Part shown: in pieces, positions 34,505-43,287 of the stretch
Layout: every line of letters begins with the position of its first letter
Position numbering within the stretch: the first letter of the stretch is position 1
Notes under the pieces: model-generated
What the model was told of the DNA's origin: nothing
Databases searched by the model: none
Seen by the model: only the letters and a program-made list of their open reading frames with translations
Program-made: the position numbers and the translations under genes
Source of the DNA: Peribacillus frigoritolerans
GTDB taxonomy: Bacteria > Bacillota > Bacilli > Bacillales > DSM-1321
DNA: 64,000 nt
Reading direction: 5' to 3'
Assembly (NCBI RefSeq): GCF_040250305.1
Contig: NZ_CP158190.1
Coordinates: forward strand, 838,001-902,000

Positions 34505-35365
34505 ATGAACAGAAAAAAATGTTATAAAGAATTTATCGCTATTTTTATTTTTATATTCGTCTTAATGGTGAATCATTCGGTCTATGCAATTGATTGGGAA
34601 GATGAAGAAGTACCTATAAACTTTAAAATTGAGGTATTACCTTGGGAGATAGTAAACGACACTATTCCTAATAGAACAAATTTCACCATCATAGACATTG
34701 AAACCGGATTATCATTTAAGGTTCAACGAAGAGCAGGTAGTCATCATGCAGATGCTCAGCCACTAACCAAGGATGATACTCAGATTATGAAGGAAATTTA
34801 TCATAATCAATGGAGTTGGAAAAGAAGAGCAATTATTGTATTAATTAATAATCAAATGATCGCTGCCTCTATGAATGGAATGCCTCATGGCGCAGGCTCC
34901 CTTCAAAATGGTTTTTCAGGTCACTTCTGTATTCATTTCTATGGAAGTTTAACACATCGTTTAAAAAACGAAGATTCCGCTCATAAATTGATGATATTGA
35001 AAGCGGCCGGTAAGCTTGATGATTATTTAGGCACGGTAAGTCCCTATGAACTTATCCATATTTTTACCATTTCCATAAATCAAGGAGATCGAAAATTATT
35101 ATCAATGACCTTATCAAATCCGGATCATTCCAAACGTTTCATTAAACTTGCTGAAAATATTACATACTTTGGGGTTAAAGATTTTTCAAGACAACCACTT
35201 GAAGACGCAAACGGGTTAATATTCGTGGATGTACCGGTTCAAGTGAAGATTTATAAAGAGAGAAAAGGGAGTGAAAGCAAAATCATCCATTTTATGATCC
35301 GAAGGGAGAGTTTGACTGATCGTTGGTTCATTGATCAAGATGCGATCTATGAAGCCTTAAAATGA
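34505..35365 (+). CDS. Secreted conserved protein of unknown function
   Basis: A 286-residue exported protein. A signal peptide of about 28 residues (FIAIFIFIFVLMVNHSVYA) is followed by a conserved core: VQRRAGSHHADAQPLTKDD, WSWKRRAIIVLINNQMIAAS and GHFCIHFYGSLTHRLKNEDS. The clustered His, Asp and Cys suggest a metal or catalytic site. I recall this core in other Bacillus cell-wall proteins, without a proven role. The next gene encodes a VanW protein, 52 bases on, so both may act on the envelope. Confidence 0.7.
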   Translation: MNRKKCYKEFIAIFIFIFVLMVNHSVYAIDWEDEEVPINFKIEVLPWEIVNDTIPNRTNFTIIDIETGLSFKVQRRAGSHHADAQPLTKDDTQIMKEIYHNQWSWKRRAIIVLINNQMIAASMNGMPHGAGSLQNGFSGHFCIHFYGSLTHRLKNEDSAHKLMILKAAGKLDDYLGTVSPYELIHIFTISINQGDRKLLSMTLSNPDHSKRFIKLAENITYFGVKDFSRQPLEDANGLIFVDVPVQVKIYKERKGSESKIIHFMIRRESLTDRWFIDQDAIYEALK

Positions 35366-35417
35366 GATTTGTAAGATTCGGAAAAATAAATTCCAATCCA
35401 TTGTGGGGGTGCATTTT

Positions 35418-36329
35418 ATGCGATTATCATGGATTGCCGGACTTTTACTATTCGTTCAACCAGTGAATATTTCTGAAAGCATATCGGTAACCCACCAAGG
35501 ACAAACGATTGCCAGTGTCAACCATGCTGATATTACTTTGCCCTTACTAGATGTTCCTATCATGGACGTGGATAAATACAATCAATTTGTCGAGAAAATA
35601 GATCGACAAGTGTACCAAAAACCTGTAAATGCCACAATAGACAAGCAAGGTAATATTCTTCCTGGGCGGGTAGGTTACAAGCTATACCATCAAGCATTTA
35701 AAGAGCAATTTTATTCCTTTTTGTACAGTAGTAAAGCATACAAACTAGAAGTACCTTTACTTGCTATTCATCCAAAAGTTGACAACGAATTACTTGCGGA
35801 GATTCGTGAAAAAAAGATAGGTGAATATAGAACTTATTTTAATGTGAACAACAAAAATCGTACAAATAATATCTCGCTTGCTACAGAAGCCATTAATAAT
35901 TATGTCGTGTTTCCTGGAGAGGTGTTTTCTTTTAATCAAGCCGTTGGCAGAAGATCAGTAAATAAAGGATATATGCTCGCTCGAGTTATCGTTAAAGGAG
36001 AGTTTTCCGAAGGGATTGGTGGGGGGATATGTCAGGTGTCATCCACCCTGTTTAATGCTATCGACAATGCAGGGTTGCAAACTATTCAACGCTATTCCCA
36101 TACTAGGAGCGTTCCGTATGTTCCATCTGGCCGCGATGCTACAGTAAGCTGGTATGGTCCTGATTTTAGTTTTAAAAACATGTACAATCAACCTATTCTA
36201 ATCCGAGCTACAACCCAAGGAGGAATGGTAAGTATCATGGTTTACTCTTCAGATATGATAAATTATAAGACACGAAAAGTTCCCGCTGCTTCAAATCAGA
36301 AATCAAAAGAACAGATTTACCGTTCCTAA
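35418..36329 (+). CDS. VanW family protein (YoaR-like)
   Basis: About 303 residues. A short N-terminal hydrophobic segment (about 3-15) may anchor or export it. The VanW domain lies at about 155-285: VVFPGEVFSFNQAVGRRSVN, GGGICQVSSTLFNAID and HTRSVPYVPSGRDATVSW. VanW occurs in vancomycin clusters but its role is unknown; Bacillus homologues such as YoaR are chromosomal. ATG at 35418 is spaced from GTGGGGGTG. A strong terminator overlaps its end. No van ligase or VanX is nearby. Confidence 0.85.
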   Translation: MRLSWIAGLLLFVQPVNISESISVTHQGQTIASVNHADITLPLLDVPIMDVDKYNQFVEKIDRQVYQKPVNATIDKQGNILPGRVGYKLYHQAFKEQFYSFLYSSKAYKLEVPLLAIHPKVDNELLAEIREKKIGEYRTYFNVNNKNRTNNISLATEAINNYVVFPGEVFSFNQAVGRRSVNKGYMLARVIVKGEFSEGIGGGICQVSSTLFNAIDNAGLQTIQRYSHTRSVPYVPSGRDATVSWYGPDFSFKNMYNQPILIRATTQGGMVSIMVYSSDMINYKTRKVPAASNQKSKEQIYRS

Positions 36330-36350
36330 AAGTACACTTTTACGAACGGT
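36319..36350 (+). terminator. Terminator after VanW gene
   Basis: ACCGTTCCTAAAAGT pairs with ACTTTTACGAACGGT, followed by TACTTTTTTA. It begins inside the last codons of the gene. Confidence 0.85.
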
Positions 36351-36673
36351 TACTTTTTTATAAAATCATCTACTATAATATTTCTGATAAATTTCATTTT
36401 CAATCCAACAATATGGACGGAATACGCAATAGCCCCTCCGTTGTATAATTTCTGAGCCTTCCCTTGCACCTAATCTTCGGATCTATAAATGAATTTCACA
36501 ACAATTAAATCCGGATACTAGCTATAGAATTGTTTCCTGGCTGCAGGAGTGACAAACTCCTTTATGCCGGCTGGCTTTCTCCGGTTATTAATGCATCGGT
36601 ATATTGATAATTAATAACCTTAAGCCAATCATGTGATCGTTTTCCAATCTCTAAGGTAGATTATGTGAATGAA
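36351..36673. other. Intergenic region, no gene seen
   Basis: No frame with a ribosome site is seen on either strand, and no THR copy. Minus-strand frames here are short and broken. It may be leftover sequence of a lost gene. Confidence 0.4.
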
Positions 36674-36705
36674 AAGCCGACACTATATTTTAATAGTGTC
36701 GGCTT
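36674..36705. terminator. Bidirectional terminator hairpin
   Basis: AAGCCGACACTA pairs perfectly with TAGTGTCGGCTT, with an A-run before and ATATTGT after. Confidence 0.65.
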
Positions 36706-36843
36706 ATATTGTAGCTTCAATATAAAGTTAGATAATTTTAAACAGTATTTCGAGATTTTTTGTAGGTTTAATTTTATGTATCACAAGAAATATCAAATAA
36801 GAGAAATTGATACCTCTAATAATTTTATTAAGGAGTGAGATAA

Positions 36844-37916
36844 ATGAATGAACAGATACAGCTTATGATTGATTGGATTGAAGCCAATTTAAAAAATCAA
36901 TTTTCATTAGATGAACTATCTATTTATATGGAATATTCCCCTTATTATTGTTCGTTTAAATTTCACCAAGTAACTGGTATAAGTATTAGGCGCTATGTTC
37001 TTCTTAGAAGATTGTATTCATCCACGGAAGATTTAGCAAATAACAGGAAGATAATTGACGTCGCCTTTGATTACGATTATTCTTCGCAAGAAGCATATAG
37101 CAGAGCCTTTAAACTGTTTTTGGTATCAATCCTAGAGAATATCAACTTAACAGGTTGCCTGTCCAGTCAATTATTAAACTCAATATTAATAAGAACGGGG
37201 AATGGTGTAGAATGAATGTTTCTAGAAAAATTGAGGTTGAACAGTTACAAAATGAGAAGAGTGAATTGTTTTATAAAGACGTACTCAACATTTTGAATGG
37301 TCAAGTTATGTATGAGGAGTTTAAAGATAACAGACTAATGGGAGATTCTGATTACGCTCCATTTAATGAAGCGATGTGTGTAAACGCGACTACTAAACAA
37401 GTTTTTAATGAAGAATTTATAAACACACGAGCTTCTGGACATCATGAGTCAGTAGAGAATTATTTCAAAAAGGTCATTGTTCCATTAGACAATCTTTTTA
37501 ATAAAGAGTATAAATGTATCGTTTTATGGTTTGGTGAAGACATGTTTTGTCAAATGAACCTACTTACCATACTTTCCTATCTTGAACAGTCCGGATATGA
37601 AGGCAAAGTGTTCTTAAATTGCTTCAGAGAGGATGAATTTAAAATTAATCAAACTGAACTTAAATTAGGTCATTATTATTCTGTATACAAGGAAGTATTG
37701 GTCAATCATAATAAACCATCAAATGAACTACTTCCAGTCATGTATCAGGCAATAGACATATATTTAGATATGCTAAAAGAAGATAATGCAGTAGTAAAGT
37801 ATATTTCCAAAAATAAAGATTTACCAACATCAGAATTAATTAATAGGTTATTTGCTCTGTTCCCAACAGTAGGCTATGGAGATTTACAATATAGAGAGCT
37901 TATTAATAAAATTTAA
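36844..37916 (+). pseudogene. AraC-family regulator, frameshifted
   Basis: The first frame (36844-37113) encodes an AraC-type double helix-turn-helix (MIDWIEANLKNQFSLDELSI, then IDVAFDYDYSSQEAYSRAFK). At CTGTTTTTGGT (about 37111-37121) one T seems lost: with six T the protein continues FFGINPREYQL, the family signature, in the frame that runs to 37916. The C-terminal 230 residues (IVLWFGEDMFCQMNLLTILS, LFPTVGYGDLQYRELI) form an unassigned domain. As read, two separate frames result, so it is a pseudogene or a sequence error. Confidence 0.75.
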
Positions 37917-38052
37917 AATTGGAAGTGGAAACAAGAATTTTTAAAGACAATCATTGAAGGGGTTTCCAATACAGTGAAAAAAACTAAACCTCTTTTTCCT
38001 CATCCGGGACTATTCTGAACGACTTGTCACATAAACTTTTGTTAAAATGGAT
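37917..38052. other. Intergenic stretch, no gene seen
   Basis: No frame or hairpin of note before the duplicated segment starts at 38053. CGACTTGTCACATAAACTTT lies near the junction. Confidence 0.35.
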
Positions 38053-38288
38053 AATTCCATAAGGAATACTGTTAAGTGACATTAAAGTCGTTTAAAAACG
38101 TCAGTCCTGTTATTCCATTAAAGGGCCGGATTGTGGAGGATTGGGAAATTTTGATTCTGCAAATAATTGGGGGATTGAAAAAAGGAAATCTATGTATAAT
38201 TAGTGATGTAAGTTTATGCTTTTTATGTAATAATTATTTTGTAGAAATGTAAAGTTACAATTCATACATAGTGAAGGTGGGGATCATA

Positions 38289-38729
38289 ATGGCAACGGGA
38301 ACGCATACTGTAGTAGTTCCAGTAGATGTACAAGCAGTTTGGGATTATGTCAGTGATCTCGAAAAATGGGCAACGACAGTACCAGCCTATAAAGAGCATG
38401 AAATCATAAATGACAAGCAATCTATTTGGACATTTGAAGGTCGTGTGAAAGGTATTAAAAAAACAATACAAGCGCAGGTAGATATTACCGAATGGAATGA
38501 ACCTTCAAATATTAAGTTTGAACTAAAAGGTTTATCAGATAATTTTACAGGAAGCGGTCACTTTACTGCAGAAGATGTTAATGGAAAAACAATAATGACT
38601 TGTACGGTGGAAATCCATGCAGGCGGATTATCTGGTGCGGTGTTAACACCAATTATTAAATGGGCTGTTCCAAAAGTAGCATCTCGTTTAACAGAATCTA
38701 TCGCACGTAAAATTGCAGTATTCTCATAG
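38289..38729 (+). CDS. SRPBCC/CoxG-like protein, copy A
   Basis: A 146-residue START-like (SRPBCC) protein with a helix-grip fold. The start THTVVVPVDVQAVWDYVSDL, the central VKGIKKTIQAQVDITEW and the end PIIKWAVPKVASRLTESIAR match the CoxG-type group of carbon monoxide dehydrogenase-associated proteins, which bind hydrophobic ligands or membranes. No CO dehydrogenase genes are nearby, so the role is unknown. ATG at 38289 follows AAGGTGGGG. The same protein is encoded again at 46534. Confidence 0.82.
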   Translation: MATGTHTVVVPVDVQAVWDYVSDLEKWATTVPAYKEHEIINDKQSIWTFEGRVKGIKKTIQAQVDITEWNEPSNIKFELKGLSDNFTGSGHFTAEDVNGKTIMTCTVEIHAGGLSGAVLTPIIKWAVPKVASRLTESIARKIAVFS

Positions 38730-38852
38730 TTTTCAAAGATTGAAAGCCAATTCATTTTGGAGATACCTTCACTGAAGTATAGATGGTAACATTCTGAAGT
38801 GACCAATATAATGATATCGAGCTCTACTAGAAATTTTATAATTAGCGGAAAG

Positions 38853-38880
38853 GGGGCTGTCCAAAAAGGATAGCCTCTTT
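38853..38880 (+). terminator. Terminator after CoxG-like gene, copy A
   Basis: GGGGCTGTCC pairs with GGATAGCCTC around AAAAA, followed by TTTTTATC. Confidence 0.75.
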
Positions 38881-38905
38881 TTATCAATATTCCAGAATCG
38901 CTTTT

Positions 38906-38999
38906 CTTAATGAACTAACGGGTGCGTTAGCTGTAGATCTGAGCTGTCTTTAAGGCAGCTCTTTTCTTATGCAACTATCGGGACAGTTTAGTTGAAGAA
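38906..38999 (+). repeat. THR repeat, full copy, right edge of duplication A
   Basis: CTTAATGAACTAACGGGTGC, middle stem GAGCTGTC/GGCAGCTC, right hairpin CTATCGGGACAGTTTAG. The linker reads CTGTAGATCT, a variant found also only in duplication B. Confidence 0.85.
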
Positions 39000-39048
39000 A
39001 GAAAACACCCAAATCAAATTGTATAATCTAGACAAAGGGGTGATTTGG

Positions 39049-39336
39049 TTGAAAAGTGTTCCGAAGGTAAGGGAAATATTGCTTGACGAAGAAATAGATG
39101 AACAGGAGTTTGTTGGTATAATCAATGGCATTTATAAGCAAGACTGTTATATCTATGCCGTTATTCCTGATTGGGAACTCTTTAACGAACTTTCAAATGA
39201 TTTTATTATAATTAATAAATTTCCGTTCCCTCTAACACGCATTTTTCCAAGAACAATTAGGTTTTTAGGATATGTAAAGGATAGAAAAAAACAAAATATA
39301 TATAAATTTTACTTACGACTGCACCCCAATTGTTAG
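39049..39336 (+). CDS. Hypothetical protein with IS-derived end
   Basis: About 95 residues from TTG at 39049, spaced from AAAGGGGTG. TATAAT at 39021 gives a possible -10. The protein is soluble with no known domain (EILLDEEIDEQEFVGIINGI). Its last codons (LHPNC, stop) lie inside the left end of an IS3 remnant, so the original C-terminus has been replaced. It probably is a truncated gene. Confidence 0.5.
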   Translation: MKSVPKVREILLDEEIDEQEFVGIINGIYKQDCYIYAVIPDWELFNELSNDFIIINKFPFPLTRIFPRTIRFLGYVKDRKKQNIYKFYLRLHPNC

Positions 39337-39540
39337 ACACAACTAACAATTGGAGGTGCAGTTCAAGATTGGAAATTGGCTATGGGGAGAATTTTCCTTA
39401 GCGTTGTAAATCCGCATTTTCCTGACGCTACGCCTTATATAGCTATTCAGGAGTATATAGACTTCTACAATACCGATCGCTTCCAAGAAAAATTTACCGG
39501 CCTTTCCCCAATTGAATACCGAGAAAAGGCCGCAGCTTGA
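39316..39540 (+). mobile_element. IS3-family remnant, internally deleted
   Basis: ACTGCACC-ccaattgttag with its inverse CTAACAATTGGAGGTGCAGT marks an IS end and leader (39319-39364). Soon after comes the end of an IS3/IS150-type transposase: PYIAIQEYIDFYN, then GLSPIEYREKAAA and a stop at 39540. The central part of both transposase frames is missing. Confidence 0.75.
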
Positions 39541-39577
39541 AATACTCTTTTTTTATTGTTCGGTCTACCTCCTCTTA

Positions 39578-39670
39578 TTAATCATGATATTCAGTAAAAG
39601 GTTTCAACACCCTTTCTGGATAACTGTAGCTGTATGTAAAAGGAACTAATCCTTTCTCATTTCTATCTTT
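39578..39670 (-). pseudogene. Gene-end fragment (minus strand)
   Basis: About 30 codons on the minus strand read KDRNEKGLVPFTYSYSYP, then ERVLKPFTEYHD and a stop at 39578. No start or ribosome site is present, so it looks like the tail of a gene cut by the IS3 remnant. I do not recognise the family. From 39671 to 39863 I see only a hairpin, CCGTTCT/AGGACGG, near 39745-39763. Confidence 0.35.
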
Positions 39671-39863
39671 AGGTTTAGATAGGCTTGAATCAAATTATTG
39701 ATGTTGTAATATATTTAATTCTAAGGTCTTAAATTAGTATAGCCCCGTTCTGTTTTTAGGACGGAGAGTTGTTTAATTTTTGACGTAAAACACAATATTT
39801 AAGTACCTTGATATTAAAACAACTCATATTGGAACCGAAATCAAATAGGGCATAAACATTATA

Positions 39864-40832
39864 CTAGATAACATATTTACTTCGTTTCTCTGATATCTTA
39901 TATATGAAGATTGTGAAAATAGTTCCAATAAAAAATAATAAAGAGAAAACTAAAGTAGTTGAAACATCTTTCGGTTCAAATAATTTAAAATTCCCTGTGA
40001 AACTAAAAATTTTATGTGCTAACACAGCAATTAAATTTCTTAGGTCATATTCACCGAATACCGGTAAAATAAAATTATATGATATTAATAAAATAGTTGG
40101 AGCAATAATACCTTTAAAAAGAAGTCCTAGATAAAATCCCAAAGTAGAATAAATTATAGCAACGCTTAGGCTCAATAAAAATTGTAGAAACATATTATCA
40201 TCAGGAGTTTGAATATTTAATTGGAATTCATTAATAGGAATTCTATCGGAAAGCATCTTTAGGAAAATACTTCCTGTTACATACGAAACCAATAGACTAG
40301 AACTTAATATTATTATAGCTGAAAGATACATTGAAAGTTGTTTACTAAATAAAAGCAAAAAGAAATTTTGTTGTACAGCTTTAATTTTAATTGTCTTATA
40401 TTTCAAATCATATGTACCTATATATATACCAAATATTGCGAAGAAAAAGGGGAAAAATACAAAAGTTAACCATTCTAATGTTATACTCCCAATTCGCTCC
40501 ATTTTTAAATTATTCACTGATGAGGCAACATTTTCATAGTCGTATCTTACGATATTACTTACAATTTCCCCATTAGTACTATCTTCTCCTTCCAAACTTT
40601 GAACATCTATTGGAGAATTTAAAGCCTCTTTTAAGGATTCATCAGTATTTGCATACTTATCTACACTATGTAAATATAACTCATAATTGTATTCTGCAGT
40701 TAATTTTTGAGAGTACAAGTTCCATATAGAGAATAACGAAATGGATATAAATAAAATTATTAATATTTTTGAGTAGTGCTGAAATTTTAATTCCTTTAAA
40801 GTGTTATTTGACAATTCTTTTATATATTTCAC
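39864..40832 (-). CDS. ABC transporter permease
   Basis: A 322-residue integral membrane protein. Helix 1 is at about 23-42, then a long extracellular loop (about 43-120), then five helices between about 125 and 305. This fits ABC-2 type permeases of bacteriocin or drug exporters. It overlaps the ATPase gene by 29 bases. The operon order is secreted protein, ATPase, permease, as in bacteriocin export or immunity units. Confidence 0.8.
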   Translation of the reverse strand: MKYIKELSNNTLKELKFQHYSKILIILFISISLFSIWNLYSQKLTAEYNYELYLHSVDKYANTDESLKEALNSPIDVQSLEGEDSTNGEIVSNIVRYDYENVASSVNNLKMERIGSITLEWLTFVFFPFFFAIFGIYIGTYDLKYKTIKIKAVQQNFFLLLFSKQLSMYLSAIIILSSSLLVSYVTGSIFLKMLSDRIPINEFQLNIQTPDDNMFLQFLLSLSVAIIYSTLGFYLGLLFKGIIAPTILLISYNFILPVFGEYDLRNLIAVLAHKIFSFTGNFKLFEPKDVSTTLVFSLLFFIGTIFTIFIYKISEKRSKYVI

Positions 40833-41469
40833 TTAACTCACCACTTTCTTTACTATAATCTGTAATGTGAGTTATTGAACTATCTTTTAAGAGAAATAAC
40901 TCATCAATAATTGTAGAATAAAAATCAAATTGATGTCCTACTGTTAGGATAGTCATGTTTTTTGACCACTCTTGCAATTTTTCTTTTAAAAATTCCATAG
41001 TTTCAAAATCTAACCCATTTGATACTTCATCCAAAAATAAATATTTTGGTTCTGAAAGTGTTGCAATTATTAAACTAAGTTTTTTTCGTTGACCGTATGA
41101 GTATCCCTTAACTTTTGATTTTAAGATATCATCATTTAAGTAATGTGAAGCTACTTCTTTAACTCGATCAAGTGTAACTTTTTTATTTAATAGTAATGTA
41201 ATATTTTTATATCCGGATAAGTGTAAATAAAATGGTGTGTCATCATATACAACGTAAATATCATTTTTTGCACTACTAAATTGATTTCCATCGAATAAAA
41301 TTTCACCTTGGTAATTCTCTAAATTTAGTAAACATTTTATTAATGTTGTTTTTCCAACACCATTTTCACCCATAAGGAATGAAATTTTATTTTCGGGTAT
41401 TTTAAAATTTAAATCTCCTAAAATGATTTTTTTTTTATAAGATTTTACCAAATTAGATATACTAATCAT
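40804..41469 (-). CDS. ABC transporter ATP-binding protein
   Basis: A 221-residue ATPase. Walker A is GENGVGKTT (about 35-43), the signature is YSYGQRKKLSL, Walker B is YLFLDEVSNGLD, and the H-loop is VGHQ. It is short, as in bacteriocin or lantibiotic immunity transporters. It lies downstream of a gene for a small secreted protein with a hairpin between, and overlaps the permease gene. Confidence 0.9.
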   Translation of the reverse strand: MISISNLVKSYKKKIILGDLNFKIPENKISFLMGENGVGKTTLIKCLLNLENYQGEILFDGNQFSSAKNDIYVVYDDTPFYLHLSGYKNITLLLNKKVTLDRVKEVASHYLNDDILKSKVKGYSYGQRKKLSLIIATLSEPKYLFLDEVSNGLDFETMEFLKEKLQEWSKNMTILTVGHQFDFYSTIIDELFLLKDSSITHITDYSKESGELSEIYKRIVK

Positions 41470-41497
41470 TTACTTTCACCTTTTTCTAGAAAATATT

Positions 41498-41537
41498 AAA
41501 CCAGTATTAGATTTAAAAAATTCTAATACTGGTTTTA
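41498..41537 (-). terminator. Hairpin between secreted-protein and ABC genes
   Basis: AAACCAGTATTAGA pairs with TTCTAATACTGGTTT. Read on the minus strand it is followed by AATATTTTC. It may partly terminate, so that the ABC genes are made in smaller amount than the secreted protein. Confidence 0.65.
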
Positions 41538-41545
41538 AAATACTT

Positions 41546-42028
41546 TTAAGATCTACTACCAGTACCGTTTTTATTAACTTTCATGATATCGACATATGTT
41601 CGGCTATAAAAGTCAATATCTCCCCACGGAGTAGGTATTCCATGTGATAAAGTTGTTGTCCCACGGTACTTATGATAAGAAGACATTTTTTCTGTACGTT
41701 TTATACCTTTTAATGAAACTTTATTCGGGAAGACCCAACCACTAGATTGCCACGCAGAACTGGAACTAACTTTTGATCCAGTATAATTCCATTCTACAAT
41801 ATTTTTAGACCATGCCAAGGCTCCACCGCGCTTAACTGTGAATCTTTTAGATTTACTACTAGAAGTACTGGCCATTATATCCATACTTTGTTCCAGTTGA
41901 TTAATTTCAGCTTTCTGATAATCTGAAAGTTGTTCATAAGTTGCAGCTGATGCGGGTGATGTAAAAACAGTAAAAGCTAAAGCAGCTGTTCCTAATATCC
42001 CTAAAATTTTCCCTTTTTTCATTACCAA
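41546..42028 (-). CDS. Small secreted protein, bacteriocin-like context
   Basis: A 160-residue exported protein. The signal peptide (KILGILGTAALAFTVFTSPA) ends at SPASA-A near residue 29. A linker of about 40 residues follows, then a Trp- and Ser-rich domain (GGALAWSKNIVEWNYTGSKV, SSSSAWQSSGWVF, HGIPTPWGDIDFYSRTYVDI) without Cys. I recall similar secreted Bacillus proteins but no proven function. Followed by its own ABC pair, it may be a bacteriocin or signal protein with export or self-protection. The start is TTG at 42028 or ATG two codons on. Confidence 0.7.
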   Translation of the reverse strand: MVMKKGKILGILGTAALAFTVFTSPASAATYEQLSDYQKAEINQLEQSMDIMASTSSSKSKRFTVKRGGALAWSKNIVEWNYTGSKVSSSSAWQSSGWVFPNKVSLKGIKRTEKMSSYHKYRGTTTLSHGIPTPWGDIDFYSRTYVDIMKVNKNGTGSRS

Positions 42029-42113
42029 TATTAATACCTTCTTCCTATTTTTGGATTTACATTTTTCATTATATTACAAATATTTCATTTATCAACAATT
42101 TTATCCAATTTAG

Positions 42114-42257
42114 TTGAAAAAATTATTTTTTTTGTATAATTATAGGTGAATATACTTATTGGAGGTTATTGGTAAAAGTCCACTTGTGAAAACCATATTA
42201 GGTAAAGCCTTCAGCTTTAAATTGTCATTCAAAACTCCCTTTGCCTTAATGTTGTGA
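42114..42257 (+). other. Promoter-like region with possible short peptide
   Basis: TTGAAA (42114) and TATAAT (42135) on the plus strand, then GGAGG at 42161 and short frames. One reads from GTG 42186 as KTILGKAFSFKLSFKTPFAL, ML and stop. It is basic and amphipathic, but spacing to GGAGG is poor. A real gene is not proven. Otherwise 42029-42327 shows nothing. Confidence 0.25.
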
Positions 42258-42327
42258 AAGACAGTTATATTATCATTTCAATCAAAGAGCAAATAGAATA
42301 ATTTTATTAATCCAAAATTAAAAAAAT

Positions 42328-42413
42328 AACGAAAGAATTTCTATTGGTCGTAAGATGCGTTAAATTAAAATTGAAGTGAGTTACTTCGGTAACTCTTTTT
42401 TTCTTGTTGGACT
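42328..42413 (+). repeat. Leader segment duplicated from 21221
   Basis: AACGAAAGAATTTCTATTGG to the THR copy matches 21221-21306 with few changes. Confidence 0.8.
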
Positions 42414-42500
42414 TACTAACGGGTGCATTAGCTTAAGATCGGAGCTGTCTTTAAGGCAGCTTTTTCTTATGGAACTAAAGGGGCAGGTTAGCTCAATAAC
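42414..42500 (+). repeat. THR repeat, full copy
   Basis: Same left half as the copy at 21307 (GGGTGCATTAGCTTAAGATC), with right hairpin CTAAA-ggggcag-GTTAG. Confidence 0.88.
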
Positions 42501-42576
42501 AATAAAGTTTTTACATTTAGAGTCTGAATATAAAATGTAATAATTGTTAAAGAAAAAAAAATAGGGGGGAATTATC

Positions 42577-43134
42577 ATGGATAAAGGAAAAAATGCTTTA
42601 ATTATAGTTGATGTACAAAAAGCTTTTGAGGATAAAAAATGGGGAGAACGAAACAATCTAAGTGCAGAAGAAAATATTAGAAAGATTCTAACATTATGGA
42701 GGGAAAAGTGCTGGCAAGTAATACATATTCAACACATGTCCGATAACCCTAGTTCTGTATTCCATCCAAAGAATGAAGGATTCGCTATAAAAGAATTGGT
42801 TGAGCCTCTTGGAGAAGAAGTAATTATAACAAAGAAAGTAAATAGTAGTTTTATCGGTACAAAATTAGAAGAGTTTTTAAAATTAAATGATATCACAACA
42901 GTAGTAATAACAGGTTTGACTACGCCCCACTGTGTGTCTACTACCACAAGAATGAGTGAGAATTTAGGTTTTAATACATACCTTATTTCAGATGCGACAG
43001 CAGCATTTGGCATAAAAGACCAAAATGATAACTATTATGATGCCGAGACTATACATAATATTTCTTTAGCTACCTTAAATGACGAGTTCGCAACTATACT
43101 TACAACAGAACAATTAATAAATGAAGTATTTTAA
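42577..43134 (+). CDS. Isochorismatase-like cysteine hydrolase
   Basis: A 185-residue hydrolase. The triad Asp-Lys-Cys is visible: D12 (LIIVDVQKAF), K87 (TKKVNSSFIGT) and C119 (LTTPHCVSTT, normal cis-peptide context). The family includes isochorismatase, nicotinamidase and N-carbamoylsarcosine amidase. This size fits a general amide hydrolase. AGGGGGG precedes the ATG. The next gene encodes a nitrilase-type amidase, so both may act on amides, but a THR copy with a terminator lies between. Confidence 0.88.
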   Translation: MDKGKNALIIVDVQKAFEDKKWGERNNLSAEENIRKILTLWREKCWQVIHIQHMSDNPSSVFHPKNEGFAIKELVEPLGEEVIITKKVNSSFIGTKLEEFLKLNDITTVVITGLTTPHCVSTTTRMSENLGFNTYLISDATAAFGIKDQNDNYYDAETIHNISLATLNDEFATILTTEQLINEVF

Positions 43135-43140
43135 GTTTGT

Positions 43141-43232
43141 TAAACTAACACGGTGCTTTTACTTCAAAAAGGGAGATTGCTGCGGCAATCTTTTTTCTTA
43201 AGGAACTAAAGGGGCAGGATAGTTGAACAAGC
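43141..43232 (+). repeat. THR repeat, variant middle stem
   Basis: Left CTAACACGGTGCTTTTAC; middle stem GAGATTGCTGCGGCAATCTT; right hairpin CTAAA-ggggcag-GATAG. The stem differs completely from consensus but still pairs. Confidence 0.78.
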
Positions 43233-43287
43233 AATTCAATGTCATGCTACAATTATTACAAGCAAAGTTGATGTTTGGGAGATCACT

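Larger units (their letters stand above)
38053..38990 (+). repeat. Duplicated segment, copy A
   Basis: From TTCCATAAGGAATACTGTTA to the THR copy at the right end, this matches 46336-47235 nearly base for base. Copy A has about 40 extra bases near 38140-38180. The gene inside encodes the same 146 residues in both. Confidence 0.9.

Noticed and set aside
34505..36329. Vancomycin-resistance cluster because of VanW
   Set aside because: No VanH/A/X/R/S-type genes are nearby. VanW proteins are common on Bacillus chromosomes.
39745..39763. Reverse-strand THR copy suggested by GCCCCGTT near 39741
   Set aside because: Only eight bases agree with the THR right loop. The rest forms a different hairpin (CCGTTCT/AGGACGG).
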